Below, in pieces: positions 7,379 to 16,986 of a stretch of DNA of 37,887 nucleotides. The notes under the pieces are model-generated. The model saw nothing but the letters and a program-made list of their open reading frames with translations, was not told the DNA's origin and made no database searches. The stretch is taken from the NCBI GenBank assembly GCA_030950185.1, contig JAUZRU010000161.1:1-37887 (forward strand). Reading direction: 5' to 3'. How positions within the stretch are numbered: position 1 is the first letter of the stretch; every line of letters begins with the position of its first letter. A program made the translations under genes and the position numbers. Source of the DNA: Paracoccaceae bacterium (GTDB lineage Bacteria; Pseudomonadota; Alphaproteobacteria; Rhodobacterales; Rhodobacteraceae).

Positions 7379-9646
7379 ATGAGCCGATTTTCCGCCCCCA
7401 TCGCCGAACAGATCTGGGATATGAAATACCGCCTGAAATCGGCGGACGGCCAGCCCATCGACCAGACGGTCGAGGACAGCTGGCGCCGGGTCGCCCGCGC
7501 CCTGGCCGAGGTCGAGGATCAGCCTGACCAATGGGAAGACCGCTTTTACAGGGCGCTCGAGGATTTTCGTTTTCTGCCCGCAGGCCGCATCCTGGCGGGT
7601 GCAGGCACCGGGCGCTCGGTGACACTGTTCAACTGTTTCGTCATGGGCACCATCCCCGATAGCATGGGCGGTATCTTCGACAATCTGAAAGAGGCCGCGC
7701 TGACCATGCAGCAGGGCGGCGGAATCGGCTATGACTTCAGCACCATCCGCCCGCGCGGGGCCGATGTGAAAGGCGTTGCCGCCGATGCCAGCGGCCCGCT
7801 TTCCTTCATGGATGTGTGGGATGCCATGTGCCGCACGATCATGTCGGCGGGCAGTCGCCGCGGCGCAATGATGGCAACCATGCGCTGCGACCACCCCGAC
7901 ATCGAGGATTTCATCGAGGTCAAGCGCGACCCGGCGCGGTTGCGCATGTTCAACCTGTCGGTGCTGATCACCGATGCCTTCATGGAGGCCCTGGAACAGG
8001 ATGCCCCCTGGGATCTGGTATTCGAAGGCAAGGTCTATCGCACGATCCGCGCCCGCGACCTGTGGGATCGGATCATGCGCTCGACCTATGATTTTGCCGA
8101 GCCGGGGGTGATCTTCATCGACCGCATCAACCGCCTGAACAACCTGCGCTATTGCGAAACCATTGCCGCCACCAACCCTTGTGGCGAACAGCCCCTGCCG
8201 CCCTATGGCGCCTGCCTGCTGGGCAGCATCAACCTGGCCCGGCTGATCGAGGCGCCATTCGAGGCCGGCGCTGCGCTGAATGAGGAGGCGCTTGACGATC
8301 TGGTGGCCACCGCCGTGCGCATGATGGACAACGTGATCGACGCCTCGCGCTTTCCGCTGCCCCAGCAAGAGGAAGAGGCCCGCGCCAAGCGCCGCATCGG
8401 GCTGGGCGTGACCGGGCTGGCCGATGCCCTGCTGATGGTAGGGCTGCGCTATGGCAGCGATGACGCGGCGGCCACGGTTGAAAACTGGCTGCATCGCATC
8501 GCCCGCACCGCCTATCTGACATCGACCGAACTCGCCGCCGAAAAGGGGCCGTTTCCGCTGTTTGACACTGAGCAATACCTCGCCAGCGAAAGCCTTGCCC
8601 ATATGGACGAGGACGTGCGCGCGGCCATCCGCGACAAGGGCATCCGCAACGCCCTGCTGACCTCGATCGCGCCCACCGGCACGATCAGCCTGTACGCCGG
8701 CAATGTCAGCTCGGGGATCGAGCCGGTCTTTGCCTGGTCATATACCCGCAAGGTGCTGCAACAGGATGGCTCGCGCGCCGAGGAAGAGGTCGTCGATTAC
8801 GCCGTTGCCCTGTGGCGCGAAAAACATGGCGACGAGCCCCTGCCCGCACATTTCGTCGATGCCCAGACGTTGCAGCCGCTGGATCACGTGCGCATGCAGG
8901 CGGCGGCACAGAAATGGATCGACTCCAGCATCTCGAAAACCATCAACTGCCCCGAGGGTATTTCCTTTGACGCGTTCAAACAGGTCTATGCCGAGGCCTG
9001 GCGCAGCGGCTGCAAGGGCTGCACCACCTACCGGCCCAATGCCGTCACCGGATCGGTGCTGAGTGTCGCGGAAAATACCGAGGCCGCCCCGCAAAGCGAC
9101 CGCGGCGCCGATGTCGTCTATATTGCCGAGCCTCTGGGCCGGCCCGAAACCCTGGAAGGGCGCACCTACAAGATCAAGTGGCCCGAAAGCGAACACGCCA
9201 TCTATATCACCATCAACGACGTGCTGGTGAACGGCCACCGCCGGCCCTTCGAGGTGTTCATAAATTCCAAGAACATGGAACATTACGCCTGGACGGTGGC
9301 GCTGACCCGGATGATCAGCGCGGTGTTCCGGCGCGGGGGCGATGTCAGCTTTGTCGTCGAGGAACTCAAGGCCGTGTTCGACCCGCGCGGCGGCGCCTGG
9401 ATGGAGGGGAAATACGTGCCCTCGATCCTGGCGGCCATCGGCGGCGTGATCGAGCGCCACATGATCGAGATCGGCTTTATCGAGGAAGGCGGGCACCTGA
9501 AATCGGACCCGCACCCCAACGCGATTGCCGTCAATGCAGACGACCGCCCCCGGGGTGCTGCCTGCCCGAATTGCGGCCAATATGCGATGCAGATGGTCGA
9601 GGGCTGCAAGACCTGCCTGGAATGCGGCTATTCGAAATGCGGCTAG
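7379..9646 (+). CDS. nrdJ: Adenosylcobalamin-dependent (class II) ribonucleotide reductase
   Basis: A 755-residue reductase that makes deoxyribonucleotides using adenosylcobalamin as radical source, so it works with or without oxygen. The active-site triad is clear in NPCGE: N266, thiyl-radical C268 and E270. The two redox cysteines correspond to C in LFNCFVMG near residue 84 and C in YGACLLGSINL. SIAPTGTISL and the C-terminal zinc-ribbon-like tail with CPNCG and CKTCLECGYSKCG are typical of this group; the tail carries the cysteine pair that re-reduces the active site. The length is that of the shorter ~750-residue type, not the ~1200-residue one. It lies near cobS-cobT, which help make its cofactor. 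No ribosome-binding site is obvious. Confidence 0.95.
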   Translation: MSRFSAPIAEQIWDMKYRLKSADGQPIDQTVEDSWRRVARALAEVEDQPDQWEDRFYRALEDFRFLPAGRILAGAGTGRSVTLFNCFVMGTIPDSMGGIFDNLKEAALTMQQGGGIGYDFSTIRPRGADVKGVAADASGPLSFMDVWDAMCRTIMSAGSRRGAMMATMRCDHPDIEDFIEVKRDPARLRMFNLSVLITDAFMEALEQDAPWDLVFEGKVYRTIRARDLWDRIMRSTYDFAEPGVIFIDRINRLNNLRYCETIAATNPCGEQPLPPYGACLLGSINLARLIEAPFEAGAALNEEALDDLVATAVRMMDNVIDASRFPLPQQEEEARAKRRIGLGVTGLADALLMVGLRYGSDDAAATVENWLHRIARTAYLTSTELAAEKGPFPLFDTEQYLASESLAHMDEDVRAAIRDKGIRNALLTSIAPTGTISLYAGNVSSGIEPVFAWSYTRKVLQQDGSRAEEEVVDYAVALWREKHGDEPLPAHFVDAQTLQPLDHVRMQAAAQKWIDSSISKTINCPEGISFDAFKQVYAEAWRSGCKGCTTYRPNAVTGSVLSVAENTEAAPQSDRGADVVYIAEPLGRPETLEGRTYKIKWPESEHAIYITINDVLVNGHRRPFEVFINSKNMEHYAWTVALTRMISAVFRRGGDVSFVVEELKAVFDPRGGAWMEGKYVPSILAAIGGVIERHMIEIGFIEEGGHLKSDPHPNAIAVNADDRPRGAACPNCGQYAMQMVEGCKTCLECGYSKCG

Positions 9647-9733
9647 CGCTTCGAAATTAACCTTTTCAGAACGCATCCCTGCTTCTATGATCAAGGGGCC
9701 TGGGTGGACCTATAACAAGATCAAGGGCAGGGT

Positions 9734-10660
9734 ATGCGCGTCCACTTTCTTTTCACGGCATTGCTGATCGTCATCGCGACCCATGTGGCCACTGCGCAAG
9801 ATCGCGCGTGGCTGGGCAAGGCGCGTCTTTTCACCAATGACCAGATCGGTGACGGGCAGGATCGCTGGCGCACCGGATCCTATTCGGTCAGCGCGATTCG
9901 CGGGTCTGACTGGCGCGGCGCGTTACCCGACCGCCCCGGCAGCCTGATGGAATACCGATTCCGTTCGGAAATCATCGCACCGGCCAATCTTGCAAACCCC
10001 GTCCTTGGCGGTGATCGCCGCTATGTGGGCGCGATATCGCTGGGCGCCATCACCCATTTCAAGCTTGACCAGGCCGATGTTGCGCTGGGGCTGGACATGA
10101 TCTTTACCGGCCCACAGACCGGGCTGGGGGATTTCCAATCGCGGGTGCATCGGGCGCTTGGAATGCCTGTTCCCAAGGTTCTTGGCACGCAGATCCCCAA
10201 CGCGTTCTACCCAACGGTCAATATCGAGCTTGGCAAAAGCTTCTCTCCATCGCCCGACACCCTGCCGGAACTGTCGCTTCGCCCCTTTATCGAGGCGCAG
10301 GCGGGCGTCGAGGACTATATTCGGATCGGCGGCGACCTGACCTTTGGCCATGCAGGAAGCGGCGGCCTTCTGGTGCGTGATCCGACCACCGGCTATCGCA
10401 ATGTCGCCGTCAAGGGCGAAGACAACACCGGTCTGACATTTCTGCTGGGGGCCGATCTCGCCTATGTCGGCTCCAGCGCCTATCTGCCCTCGGCCTCGGG
10501 CTATACGCCGAACACCCCGCGCGCCCGTTTTCGTGCCGGCGTCTACAGCGAGACCAAAGACAGTTCTTTTTTCTATGGTCTGACCTGGCTGGGCAGGGAA
10601 TTCAAGGCGCAAAGCAATAGCCAGGTCGTGGGATCTGTCTCGATCAGACTGAATTTCTGA
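9734..10660 (+). CDS. LpxR-family outer-membrane lipid A deacylase (DUF2219)
   Basis: A 308-residue outer-membrane beta-barrel protein. A signal peptide is visible (hydrophobic core from residue 5, cleavage likely after A21 in VATA/QD), and the protein ends in phenylalanine, the usual signal for barrel assembly. LpxR removes the 3'-acyloxyacyl chain of lipid A. The family's catalytic pattern is present: N35-D36, the later DRWRTGS with T47, and H139 in QSRVHRALG, corresponding to N9, D10, T34 and H122 of mature Salmonella LpxR. It converges on the polysaccharide deacetylase gene with 7 bases between stops. Whether it acts on the same ester in this organism is inference; a role in remodelling LPS is likely. 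Confidence 0.8.
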   Translation: MRVHFLFTALLIVIATHVATAQDRAWLGKARLFTNDQIGDGQDRWRTGSYSVSAIRGSDWRGALPDRPGSLMEYRFRSEIIAPANLANPVLGGDRRYVGAISLGAITHFKLDQADVALGLDMIFTGPQTGLGDFQSRVHRALGMPVPKVLGTQIPNAFYPTVNIELGKSFSPSPDTLPELSLRPFIEAQAGVEDYIRIGGDLTFGHAGSGGLLVRDPTTGYRNVAVKGEDNTGLTFLLGADLAYVGSSAYLPSASGYTPNTPRARFRAGVYSETKDSSFFYGLTWLGREFKAQSNSQVVGSVSIRLNF

Positions 10661-10667
10661 GACCGGC

Positions 10668-11945
10668 CTATTTCTGCTGCAGCACCGCCGAAATAGGTGC
10701 CAGCACCACATCGGCCGGTTTTTCGGAAATGGCCCAGCTGAACAGGGCCGTTACCGTTTCGGGATAGCTGTGGCCCACAACAATGACACGGCCGCGTCGG
10801 GTGGCCTCGATCGCCGCGCGGCTGAGATAGCGTTTTATGACAATGCCCGACTCGCGCTCGCCATCAAGCAGGCGGTAAACGGCCCCGACCGGTACACCGG
10901 CGCGCCGGGCGCGGCCAAAGGCGCTGTCGTCGGCACGGTCATAGGCAACAAGGCCAACCCCCCTGCCCTTGAGAACCGGCAAGATCCTGTCAGCCAGCCC
11001 CTTGACCTTGGTAAGGCTGTGCTCCGGGCGCTCAAGCAGGGCCACGGTTTCGGGCAAGGATGCAAGGGCCTCTTCCAGCGAAGTGGCGGGATTGGCATTG
11101 CTGCCCGGCACCCCCAGTCGCGCCGGCGCCAGCGCCATGATTTCAAAGCGCCCGCCACGATAAAGCAGCTTGGCCTTGGCCGTAACCCCGTCAAGATCGG
11201 GATCCAGCGCAAAGGTCACGGGAAAATCGAAGCTGCGCAACACATCGGTTGAAAGCCCCTTGTCGCCCGCATCTATCAGGATGACCGACAGCATCGGTTT
11301 GTGATCGGGGTTTGAATAGGGCACGGCATTGCGCTCGAGCGCGGCGGGCAGGCTGTCCTGGCCGGTTGTCTTGTCTGTCGGACCACCATTACCATCAGCC
11401 CCGACTGCGGGCGAGGTATCAGCCCCGGCAACCATGCGCGGCGCCTCGACAGATGTCGCAGGCGGAGAAACCGGGTTTGCAGGCCGCGTGGGGCGCTCGG
11501 AAACCGGCGCGTCACCCGACGGCGCCCCCCCCAGAGAGGGCAGCGAAACACGGGGCGAGGCCTCGTCAACAGGGGCAGGCAGGCTTGGCCCGCTATCCCC
11601 TTGCGCCACTTGCGTCTGCAACAGCCCCTGCCCGACCGGCGCAACAGGAACGCGGGGGCGAACCGCAGAGGCAGTGTCGGCGCTGGGTGGGTTTGCCGGG
11701 GGCTCGGCCCTGGGGTGCGGCTGGCGAACGGGCGTTTTCCTGACCGTCTGGTCGGTTTCCGGCAAAACCGGCACCGTATCGCGCCGCACAGCACCGAATC
11801 CCGACCCGGCAGGCGTTTCAACCCTGGTCTGGGTTTTCTGCACCGGCATGTCCCGAGGAAGCGGCAAGATCAGCGATGCAGCCGACGCCAGCGCCAGCGA
11901 AAGCAGTGCCCCCTTGATGAAACCCGCGCCAAAGCCGCCACTCAT
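10668..11945 (-). CDS. Divergent polysaccharide deacetylase family protein (YibQ-like)
   Basis: A 425-residue protein with three parts: an N-terminal membrane anchor or uncleaved signal (residues 7-29, GFIKGALLSLALASAASLIL), a long linker rich in P, S, T, A and V (about 30-205), and a C-terminal divergent polysaccharide deacetylase domain (about 215-425) beginning LSVILIDAGDKG. The family is a NodB-fold relative of unknown substrate, commonly exported; the domain would lie in the periplasm. The linker is compositionally biased and may span the peptidoglycan layer. It is divergent from trpG, with 139 bases between the starts. The metal-binding residues of true NodB deacetylases are not conserved here, so deacetylase activity should not be assumed. 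Confidence 0.82.
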   Translation of the reverse strand: MSGGFGAGFIKGALLSLALASAASLILPLPRDMPVQKTQTRVETPAGSGFGAVRRDTVPVLPETDQTVRKTPVRQPHPRAEPPANPPSADTASAVRPRVPVAPVGQGLLQTQVAQGDSGPSLPAPVDEASPRVSLPSLGGAPSGDAPVSERPTRPANPVSPPATSVEAPRMVAGADTSPAVGADGNGGPTDKTTGQDSLPAALERNAVPYSNPDHKPMLSVILIDAGDKGLSTDVLRSFDFPVTFALDPDLDGVTAKAKLLYRGGRFEIMALAPARLGVPGSNANPATSLEEALASLPETVALLERPEHSLTKVKGLADRILPVLKGRGVGLVAYDRADDSAFGRARRAGVPVGAVYRLLDGERESGIVIKRYLSRAAIEATRRGRVIVVGHSYPETVTALFSWAISEKPADVVLAPISAVLQQK

Positions 11946-12033
11946 TTATGTGCCCCCGCCATCATTTGCCCATTATTCCTTGTGCCTGCTCTTGACCATC
12001 TTGCGTGGCTCCGGGCATTTATAGCGCGAAACA

Positions 12034-12064
12034 ATCGGGCGATCACCTTGAAAATCCGCCCGAT
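12034..12064. repeat. 8-bp inverted repeat upstream of trpG
   Basis: ATCGGGCG (12034-12041) and its exact complement CGCCCGAT (12057-12064) flank a 15-base, AT-rich centre, ending 20 bases before the trpG start codon. A TTATAG element (12019-12024) that could be a -10 box lies just upstream, so the repeat would fall in the early leader of the mRNA. It may be a leader hairpin or a pair of protein half-sites. There is no tryptophan-codon leader peptide here to support classical attenuation. Confidence 0.45.
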
Positions 12065-12084
12065 CCTGCAAGGCCGGAGCCGAC

Positions 12085-12666
12085 ATGATCCTCCTGATCG
12101 ACAACTATGACAGCTTTACCTGGAATCTGGTGCATTATCTGGGCGAGCTGGGCGCCGAAACACGGGTCGTGCGCAATGACGCGCTGACCACAGCCGAGGC
12201 ACTGGCGCTGGATCCCGATGCGATCCTGCTGTCGCCGGGGCCATGCGACCCCGATCAGGCGGGCATCTGCCTTGACCTGACCCTTGCCGCCGCCGGGGCC
12301 CGCATACCGCTTCTGGGCGTGTGCCTCGGGCATCAGACCATCGGCCAGGCCTTTGGCGGGCGGGTTGTGCGCCATGACCAGATCGTGCATGGCAAGACCG
12401 ACAAGATCGAACATGACGGCAAGGGGGTGTTTGCCGGCCTGCCGGCGCCGCTCAGGGCGACGCGCTATCACTCGCTGGTGGTGGCGCGCGACGACCTGCC
12501 CGATTGCCTGACGGTCAATGCCTGGCTGAATGATGGCACGATCATGGGGCTGCGTCATCGCGAGCTGCCAATTCACGGCGTGCAGTTCCACCCCGAAAGC
12601 ATTGCCTCGGAACATGGGCATGAATTGCTGAAAAACTTTCTGGACGAGGTGAAAGAGCCCGCATGA
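12085..12666 (+). CDS. trpG: Anthranilate synthase component II (glutamine amidotransferase)
   Basis: A 193-residue class I glutamine amidotransferase that supplies ammonia to TrpE for making anthranilate from chorismate. The catalytic triad is visible: C80 in LGVCLGHQ, H169 and E171 in GVQFHPES. The opening [20 protein letters not shown] is typical. As in many bacteria the same protein may also serve as PabA for folate synthesis. TrpE is not adjacent in this window. The stop overlaps the trpD start by 4 bases (ATGA), so the two are probably translationally coupled. It is the first gene of a five-gene run. Confidence 0.95.
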   Translation: MILLIDNYDSFTWNLVHYLGELGAETRVVRNDALTTAEALALDPDAILLSPGPCDPDQAGICLDLTLAAAGARIPLLGVCLGHQTIGQAFGGRVVRHDQIVHGKTDKIEHDGKGVFAGLPAPLRATRYHSLVVARDDLPDCLTVNAWLNDGTIMGLRHRELPIHGVQFHPESIASEHGHELLKNFLDEVKEPA

Positions 12667-13685
12667 GCGACGATCTGAGACCGCTGATCGGCCTTGCCGC
12701 CGACCGCCCCCTGACCCGGCCCGAAGCCGAGGACGCCTTTCGCATCATTATGGACGGCGCCGCCACCCCCAGCCAGATCGGCGGCTTGCTGATGGCGCTG
12801 CGCACCCGGGGCGAAACCGTCGATGAATACGCCGCCGCGGCCGCGGTAATGCGGGCGAAATGCAACGCGGTCAAGGCGCCCGAGGGGGCAATGGATATCG
12901 TCGGCACCGGCGGCGACGGCAAGGGTACGCTGAACATTTCCACCGCCACGGCCTTTGTCGTGGCCGGCGCGGGCGTGGTGGTGGCCAAGCATGGCAACCG
13001 CAACCTTTCGTCGAAATCGGGCGCGGCCGATGCGCTGACGGAAATGGGTGTCAACGTGATGGTGGGCGTCGATGTCGTGGAACGCGCCATCAACGAAATC
13101 GGCATCGGCTTCATGATGGCGCCGATGCATCACCCGGCGGTGCGCCATGTCATGCCCTCGCGCCAGGAGCTGGGCACGCGCACCATCTTCAACATCCTCG
13201 GCCCGCTCACCAACCCGGCCGGGGTGAAACGCCAGCTGACCGGCGCCTTTTCGCGCGATGTCATCCGCCCCATGGCCGAAACCCTTGCCGCGCTGGGCAG
13301 CGAAAGGGCCTGGCTGGTGCATGGCAGCGACGGCACCGATGAAATTTCCATCGCAGGCCCGACATGGGTCGCGGCGCTTGAGGGCGGCAAGGTCTCGACA
13401 GGCGAGATCCACCCCGAGGATGCCGGCCTGCCCGTCCACCCCTTCGACGACATCATCGGCGGCAGCCCGGCGGAAAACGCCGCCGCCTTGCGCGCCCTGC
13501 TGGAAGGGATGAAATCGGCCTATCGCGATGCGGTGCTGCTGAACGCAGCGGCGGCGCTGGTGGTTGCCGAGCGCGCCGACAACCTGAAACAGGGGGTCGA
13601 GATCGCCCGCGAAAGCATCGATTCCGGTGCCGCGCGGGCCAAGGTGGAATCGCTGGCCCGCCTGACAACGGACGCCACGGGATGA
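12663..13685 (+). CDS. trpD: Anthranilate phosphoribosyltransferase
   Basis: A 340-residue enzyme that transfers phosphoribose from PRPP to anthranilate, the second step of tryptophan synthesis. The family's hallmarks are visible: the PRPP-binding loop [14 protein letters not shown] near residue 80, the [15 protein letters not shown] segment near 110-124 (usually KHGNRSxSSxSGxAD), and the [27 protein letters not shown] block. Length is normal. It overlaps trpG and trpC by 4 bases each (ATGA), which implies coupled translation in a trpGDC operon. Confidence 0.96.
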   Translation: MSDDLRPLIGLAADRPLTRPEAEDAFRIIMDGAATPSQIGGLLMALRTRGETVDEYAAAAAVMRAKCNAVKAPEGAMDIVGTGGDGKGTLNISTATAFVVAGAGVVVAKHGNRNLSSKSGAADALTEMGVNVMVGVDVVERAINEIGIGFMMAPMHHPAVRHVMPSRQELGTRTIFNILGPLTNPAGVKRQLTGAFSRDVIRPMAETLAALGSERAWLVHGSDGTDEISIAGPTWVAALEGGKVSTGEIHPEDAGLPVHPFDDIIGGSPAENAAALRALLEGMKSAYRDAVLLNAAAALVVAERADNLKQGVEIARESIDSGAARAKVESLARLTTDATG

Positions 13686-14494
13686 GCGATATTCTTGAGC
13701 GCATAAAGGCCTACAAGCTGGCCGAGGTCGCCGCCCGCAAATCGGCCCGCCCGCTGGCCGAGGTCGAATCCGCCGCGCGGACCGCACCCGCCCCGCGGGG
13801 GTTTTACAAGGCCCTGCGCGCGGCCAGCAAAACCGGCTATGGCCTGATCGCCGAGATCAAGAAGGCCAGCCCGTCAAAGGGGCTGATCCGCGCCGATTTC
13901 GACCCGCCCGCGCTGGCGCGCGCCTACGAGGAGGGCGGCGCCACCTGCCTGAGCGTGCTGACCGATACGCCCAGCTTTCAGGGCGCCGACGAATACCTGA
14001 TCGCCGCGCGCGCGGCGACCGCGCTGCCGGTACTGCGCAAGGATTTCCTTTACGACCCCTATCAGGTGGCCGAGGCCCGCGCCCTTGGCGCCGACTGCAT
14101 CCTTGTCATCATGGCGTCTGTCTCCGACGCCCAGGCGCAAGAGCTGGAATCGACCGCCTTCGAATGGGGCATGGATGTTCTGGTCGAGGTCCACGATGCG
14201 CAGGAACTGGAGCGCGCGCTGCAACTGCGCTCGCCCATGATCGGGATAAACAACCGCAATCTCAAGACCTTCGAGGTCACGCTGGAGACCACGCGCAAAC
14301 TGTCGAAAATGGTGCCACCGGATCGGATGCTGGTGGCCGAATCCGGGCTGTTCACGCCCGCCGACCTGGCCGATCTGGCGGGTCACGGCGCGCGCTGCTT
14401 TCTGATCGGCGAAAGCCTGATGCGTCAGGCGGATGTCGCTGCGGCAACGCGCGCCCTGCTGGCCAACCCCACCTCGCGAAAGGAAATGTCATGA
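13682..14494 (+). CDS. trpC: Indole-3-glycerol-phosphate synthase
   Basis: A 270-residue (beta/alpha)8-barrel enzyme that closes the indole ring from CdRP. Typical blocks are [15 protein letters not shown] (catalytic lysine of EIKKASPS), [39 protein letters not shown] and VAESGLF. It is a stand-alone TrpC without a fused TrpF. The start is at the ATGA overlap with trpD, and the stop overlaps the moaC start by 4 bases. Confidence 0.96.
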   Translation: MSDILERIKAYKLAEVAARKSARPLAEVESAARTAPAPRGFYKALRAASKTGYGLIAEIKKASPSKGLIRADFDPPALARAYEEGGATCLSVLTDTPSFQGADEYLIAARAATALPVLRKDFLYDPYQVAEARALGADCILVIMASVSDAQAQELESTAFEWGMDVLVEVHDAQELERALQLRSPMIGINNRNLKTFEVTLETTRKLSKMVPPDRMLVAESGLFTPADLADLAGHGARCFLIGESLMRQADVAAATRALLANPTSRKEMS

Positions 14495-14967
14495 CCGGAC
14501 TGACCCATTTCGACCACAAGGGTGACGCGCATATGGTCGATGTCTCGGCCAAGCCGGTGACCGAGCGCATCGCCACCGCAAGGGGCCGCGTCGTCATGGC
14601 GCCCGAAACCCTGGCCATTGTGCAGCAGGGAACCGCGAAAAAGGGCGACGTTCTGGGGGTCGCGCGTCTGGCCGGTATCATGGGGGCCAAGCGCACATCC
14701 GAGCTGATCCCGCTGTGCCACCCGCTGCCCATCACCCGGGTGGCGCTGGATCTGGAGGTTGATCCCGACAGCAGCAGCGTTGTGATCACAGCAACGGTCA
14801 AGACATCCGGCCAGACCGGGGTCGAAATGGAGGCCCTGACTGCCGTCAGCATCGCCGCGCTGACGGTTTACGACATGCTCAAGGCCGTGGATCGTGCCAT
14901 GCGCATCACCGATATTCGCGTGACACTGAAAGACGGTGGAAAATCAGGACGATACGAGGCGCAATGA
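14491..14967 (+). CDS. moaC: Cyclic pyranopterin monophosphate synthase MoaC
   Basis: A 158-residue enzyme that converts the MoaA product 3',8-cyclo-GTP into cyclic pyranopterin monophosphate, the first stable precursor of molybdenum cofactor. Conserved parts are [15 protein letters not shown] at the N-terminus, [50 protein letters not shown] and the final KDGGKSG. The start is set by the ATGA overlap with trpC; the open frame extends further upstream but only as an out-of-frame shadow of trpC. It overlaps moeA at its end. Its partner moaA is not in the window. Confidence 0.96.
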   Translation: MTGLTHFDHKGDAHMVDVSAKPVTERIATARGRVVMAPETLAIVQQGTAKKGDVLGVARLAGIMGAKRTSELIPLCHPLPITRVALDLEVDPDSSSVVITATVKTSGQTGVEMEALTAVSIAALTVYDMLKAVDRAMRITDIRVTLKDGGKSGRYEAQ

Positions 14968-16151
14968 TGATCAGAGTTCAAGAGGCCCTTGAAAAGATCC
15001 TGTCGCTGCTGACGCCGCTCGAACATGAAGTCGTGCCGCTGCGCCAAGCCGCCGGCCGCGTGCTGGCCCGCCCTGTTGCCGCGCGGCGCACGCAACCGCC
15101 CTTTGCCGCCTCGTCCATGGACGGATACGCCATGCACGGCGCCGAGGTCGCCCCTGGCGCGCGCTTTACGGTGATCGGTGAATCTGCCGCAGGCGACCGT
15201 TTCAACGGCGAGGTCGGCCCCGGCCAATGCGTGCGGATATTCACCGGTGCGCCCGTGCCCACAGGCGCCGACCGCGTGGTGATGCAGGAGGATGTCACGC
15301 GCAACGGCGATGTGATCACAATTTCCGAAAACGTCTCGGCCGGCCCCTTCATTCGCCCCGCGGGCGATGATTTTTCCGCGGGCACCGAAATCACGCCGCC
15401 GCGCCGCCTGAGTTCGGCCGATGTCGCGCTGCTGGCGGCCATGAACATTGCCGAGGTGCCGGTCTATCGCCGCCCCATTGTCGCGCTGGTCGCCACGGGG
15501 GACGAACTGGTCATGCCGGGCGAGGAACCGGGGCCCGACCAGATCGTTTCCTCGAACAATTTCGGCCTTGCCGCGCTGATCGAAACTCACGGGGGCGAGG
15601 CCCGGATGCTGCCGATCGGGCGCGACAACGCGGAATCTCTGAAACAGGTTTTCCGGCTGTGCGAAGGGGCCGATCTGATCCTGACACTGGGCGGGGCGTC
15701 GGTCGGCGACCATGACATCGTGCAGGACGTGGCCCGTGAAATGGGGCTGGAAACTGCGTTCTACAAGGTCGCGATGCGGCCAGGCAAGCCGCTCATGGCC
15801 GGGCGCATGAACGGCACCCCGATGATCGGACTGCCGGGAAATCCCGTATCATCAATGGTTTGCGGGCATATCTTTATCGTCCCCGCGCTGCGCCATATGC
15901 AAGGCTTGCCGGGCAAGGCGCGCAAGCGGCTGCACATGCCTCTGGCCACCGACCTGCCGGCCAACGGGCCACGCGAACATTATATGCGCGCGCGTATGAT
16001 CAGGCGCGACGGCGCGCTTGTCGTCGAGGCACATCCCCGCCAGGACAGCGCGCTGCTGTCGGTGCTAGCCGCGTCGGACGCGCTGATCGTGCGTGCGCCC
16101 CATGATCGCGCGCGCAAGGCGGGCGAGATGGTCGAAATCATCCATCTCTGA
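14964..16151 (+). CDS. moeA: Molybdopterin molybdenumtransferase MoeA
   Basis: A 395-residue enzyme that inserts molybdate into adenylated molybdopterin, the last step in Moco formation. It shows the MoeA domain order: N-terminal [13 protein letters not shown], then domain II with [18 protein letters not shown], the MogA-like domain with LVATGDELV and [14 protein letters not shown], the [10 protein letters not shown] and [11 protein letters not shown] loops, and a C-terminal beta domain. Two adjacent ATGs (14964, 14967) overlap the moaC stop. It closes the trpGDC-moaC-moeA run; lexA follows after 118 bases with its own promoter. Confidence 0.95.
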   Translation: MMIRVQEALEKILSLLTPLEHEVVPLRQAAGRVLARPVAARRTQPPFAASSMDGYAMHGAEVAPGARFTVIGESAAGDRFNGEVGPGQCVRIFTGAPVPTGADRVVMQEDVTRNGDVITISENVSAGPFIRPAGDDFSAGTEITPPRRLSSADVALLAAMNIAEVPVYRRPIVALVATGDELVMPGEEPGPDQIVSSNNFGLAALIETHGGEARMLPIGRDNAESLKQVFRLCEGADLILTLGGASVGDHDIVQDVAREMGLETAFYKVAMRPGKPLMAGRMNGTPMIGLPGNPVSSMVCGHIFIVPALRHMQGLPGKARKRLHMPLATDLPANGPREHYMRARMIRRDGALVVEAHPRQDSALLSVLAASDALIVRAPHDRARKAGEMVEIIHL

Positions 16152-16174
16152 CGTTCTGGCTGTCAATCGGGCGC

Positions 16175-16203
16175 TTGACACAAAACAGGAACGATCATAG
16201 AAC
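16175..16203 (+). promoter_or_regulatory. lexA promoter with overlapping LexA (SOS) operator
   Basis: A perfect -35 TTGACA (16175-16180) is followed after 17 bases by TAGAAC (16198-16203) as -10. The -10 forms the right part of GAAC-N7-GAAC (16189-16203), the direct-repeat SOS box known for alphaproteobacterial LexA (also written GTTC-N7-GTTC on the other strand). LexA bound here would cover the -10 element and block its own gene. The lexA start codon is 66 bases downstream of the box. Confidence 0.85.
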
Positions 16204-16269
16204 GTTACATGAATAGGTGATCCGGAACAGCCGGACATACGCATTACGCCTTGGTGGGAGGACGCATTC

Positions 16270-16986
16270 ATGCTGACGCGCAAGCAATTGGAATTGCTGG
16301 ATTTGATCAACCGACGAATTCAACGCGACGGCGTGCCGCCCTCGTTTGACGAGATGAAAGACGCGCTTGACCTGCGCTCCAAGTCCGGCATCCACCGGCT
16401 GATCACGGCGCTTGAGGAACGTGGCTTTATCCGCCGACTTGCCCACAAGGCACGCGCGATCGAAATCGTCAAACTCCCCGAGGCCCTGGAACGCAGCCCG
16501 CGCCAAGGCGACAGCCGCCAGAATTTCACGCCCAAGCTGGTCAGCGAAACCCCGGCCAAGGCCCCTGCCCCGCGCGCAGCCATGCAGGTCGAACGGCTGA
16601 ACGCGCTCGAGGTGCCGATCATGGGCCGCATTGCCGCGGGCACCCCGATCGAGGCCATCAGCAACAAGACGGATTCGGTCGCCGTGCCAGGCAGCATGAT
16701 GCGCGGCAAGGGGCTGCACTATGCGCTGGAGGTCAAGGGCGATTCGATGATCGAGGCGGGCATCAATGACGGTGACATCGTGGTCATCCGCGAGCAGGAC
16801 GACGCCGAAAGCGGCGACATCGTGGTGGCCCTGATCGAGGGGCAGGAAGCGACCCTCAAGAGGCTGCGCAAACACGGCCGCTCGATCGCGCTCGAGGCGG
16901 CCAACCCGGCCTATGAAACCCGCGTCTATCGTGATGACCAGGTGCAGGTTCAGGGCAGGCTTGTGGGTTTGATCCGTACCTACTGA
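16270..16986 (+). CDS. lexA: LexA, SOS-response repressor
   Basis: A 238-residue repressor of DNA-damage genes. The N-terminal winged helix (1-70) starts [17 protein letters not shown] and has the alphaproteobacterial [11 protein letters not shown] recognition region. The C-terminal S24 peptidase domain keeps all elements for RecA-stimulated self-cleavage: scissile A123-G124 in GRIAAGTP, catalytic S159 in KGDSM and K197 in ATLKR. The linker (about 70-110) is longer than in E. coli LexA (202 residues), as is usual for this class. AGGACG before the ATG may act as ribosome-binding site. The gene carries its own SOS box and converges on comEC, the two stops overlapping by 7 bases. Confidence 0.97.
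   Translation: MLTRKQLELLDLINRRIQRDGVPPSFDEMKDALDLRSKSGIHRLITALEERGFIRRLAHKARAIEIVKLPEALERSPRQGDSRQNFTPKLVSETPAKAPAPRAAMQVERLNALEVPIMGRIAAGTPIEAISNKTDSVAVPGSMMRGKGLHYALEVKGDSMIEAGINDGDIVVIREQDDAESGDIVVALIEGQEATLKRLRKHGRSIALEAANPAYETRVYRDDQVQVQGRLVGLIRTY

Noticed and set aside
11946-12084. Classical trp attenuator with leader peptide
   Set aside because: No short frame with consecutive TGG codons lies between the possible promoter and trpG, and no terminator hairpin with a T-tract is present.
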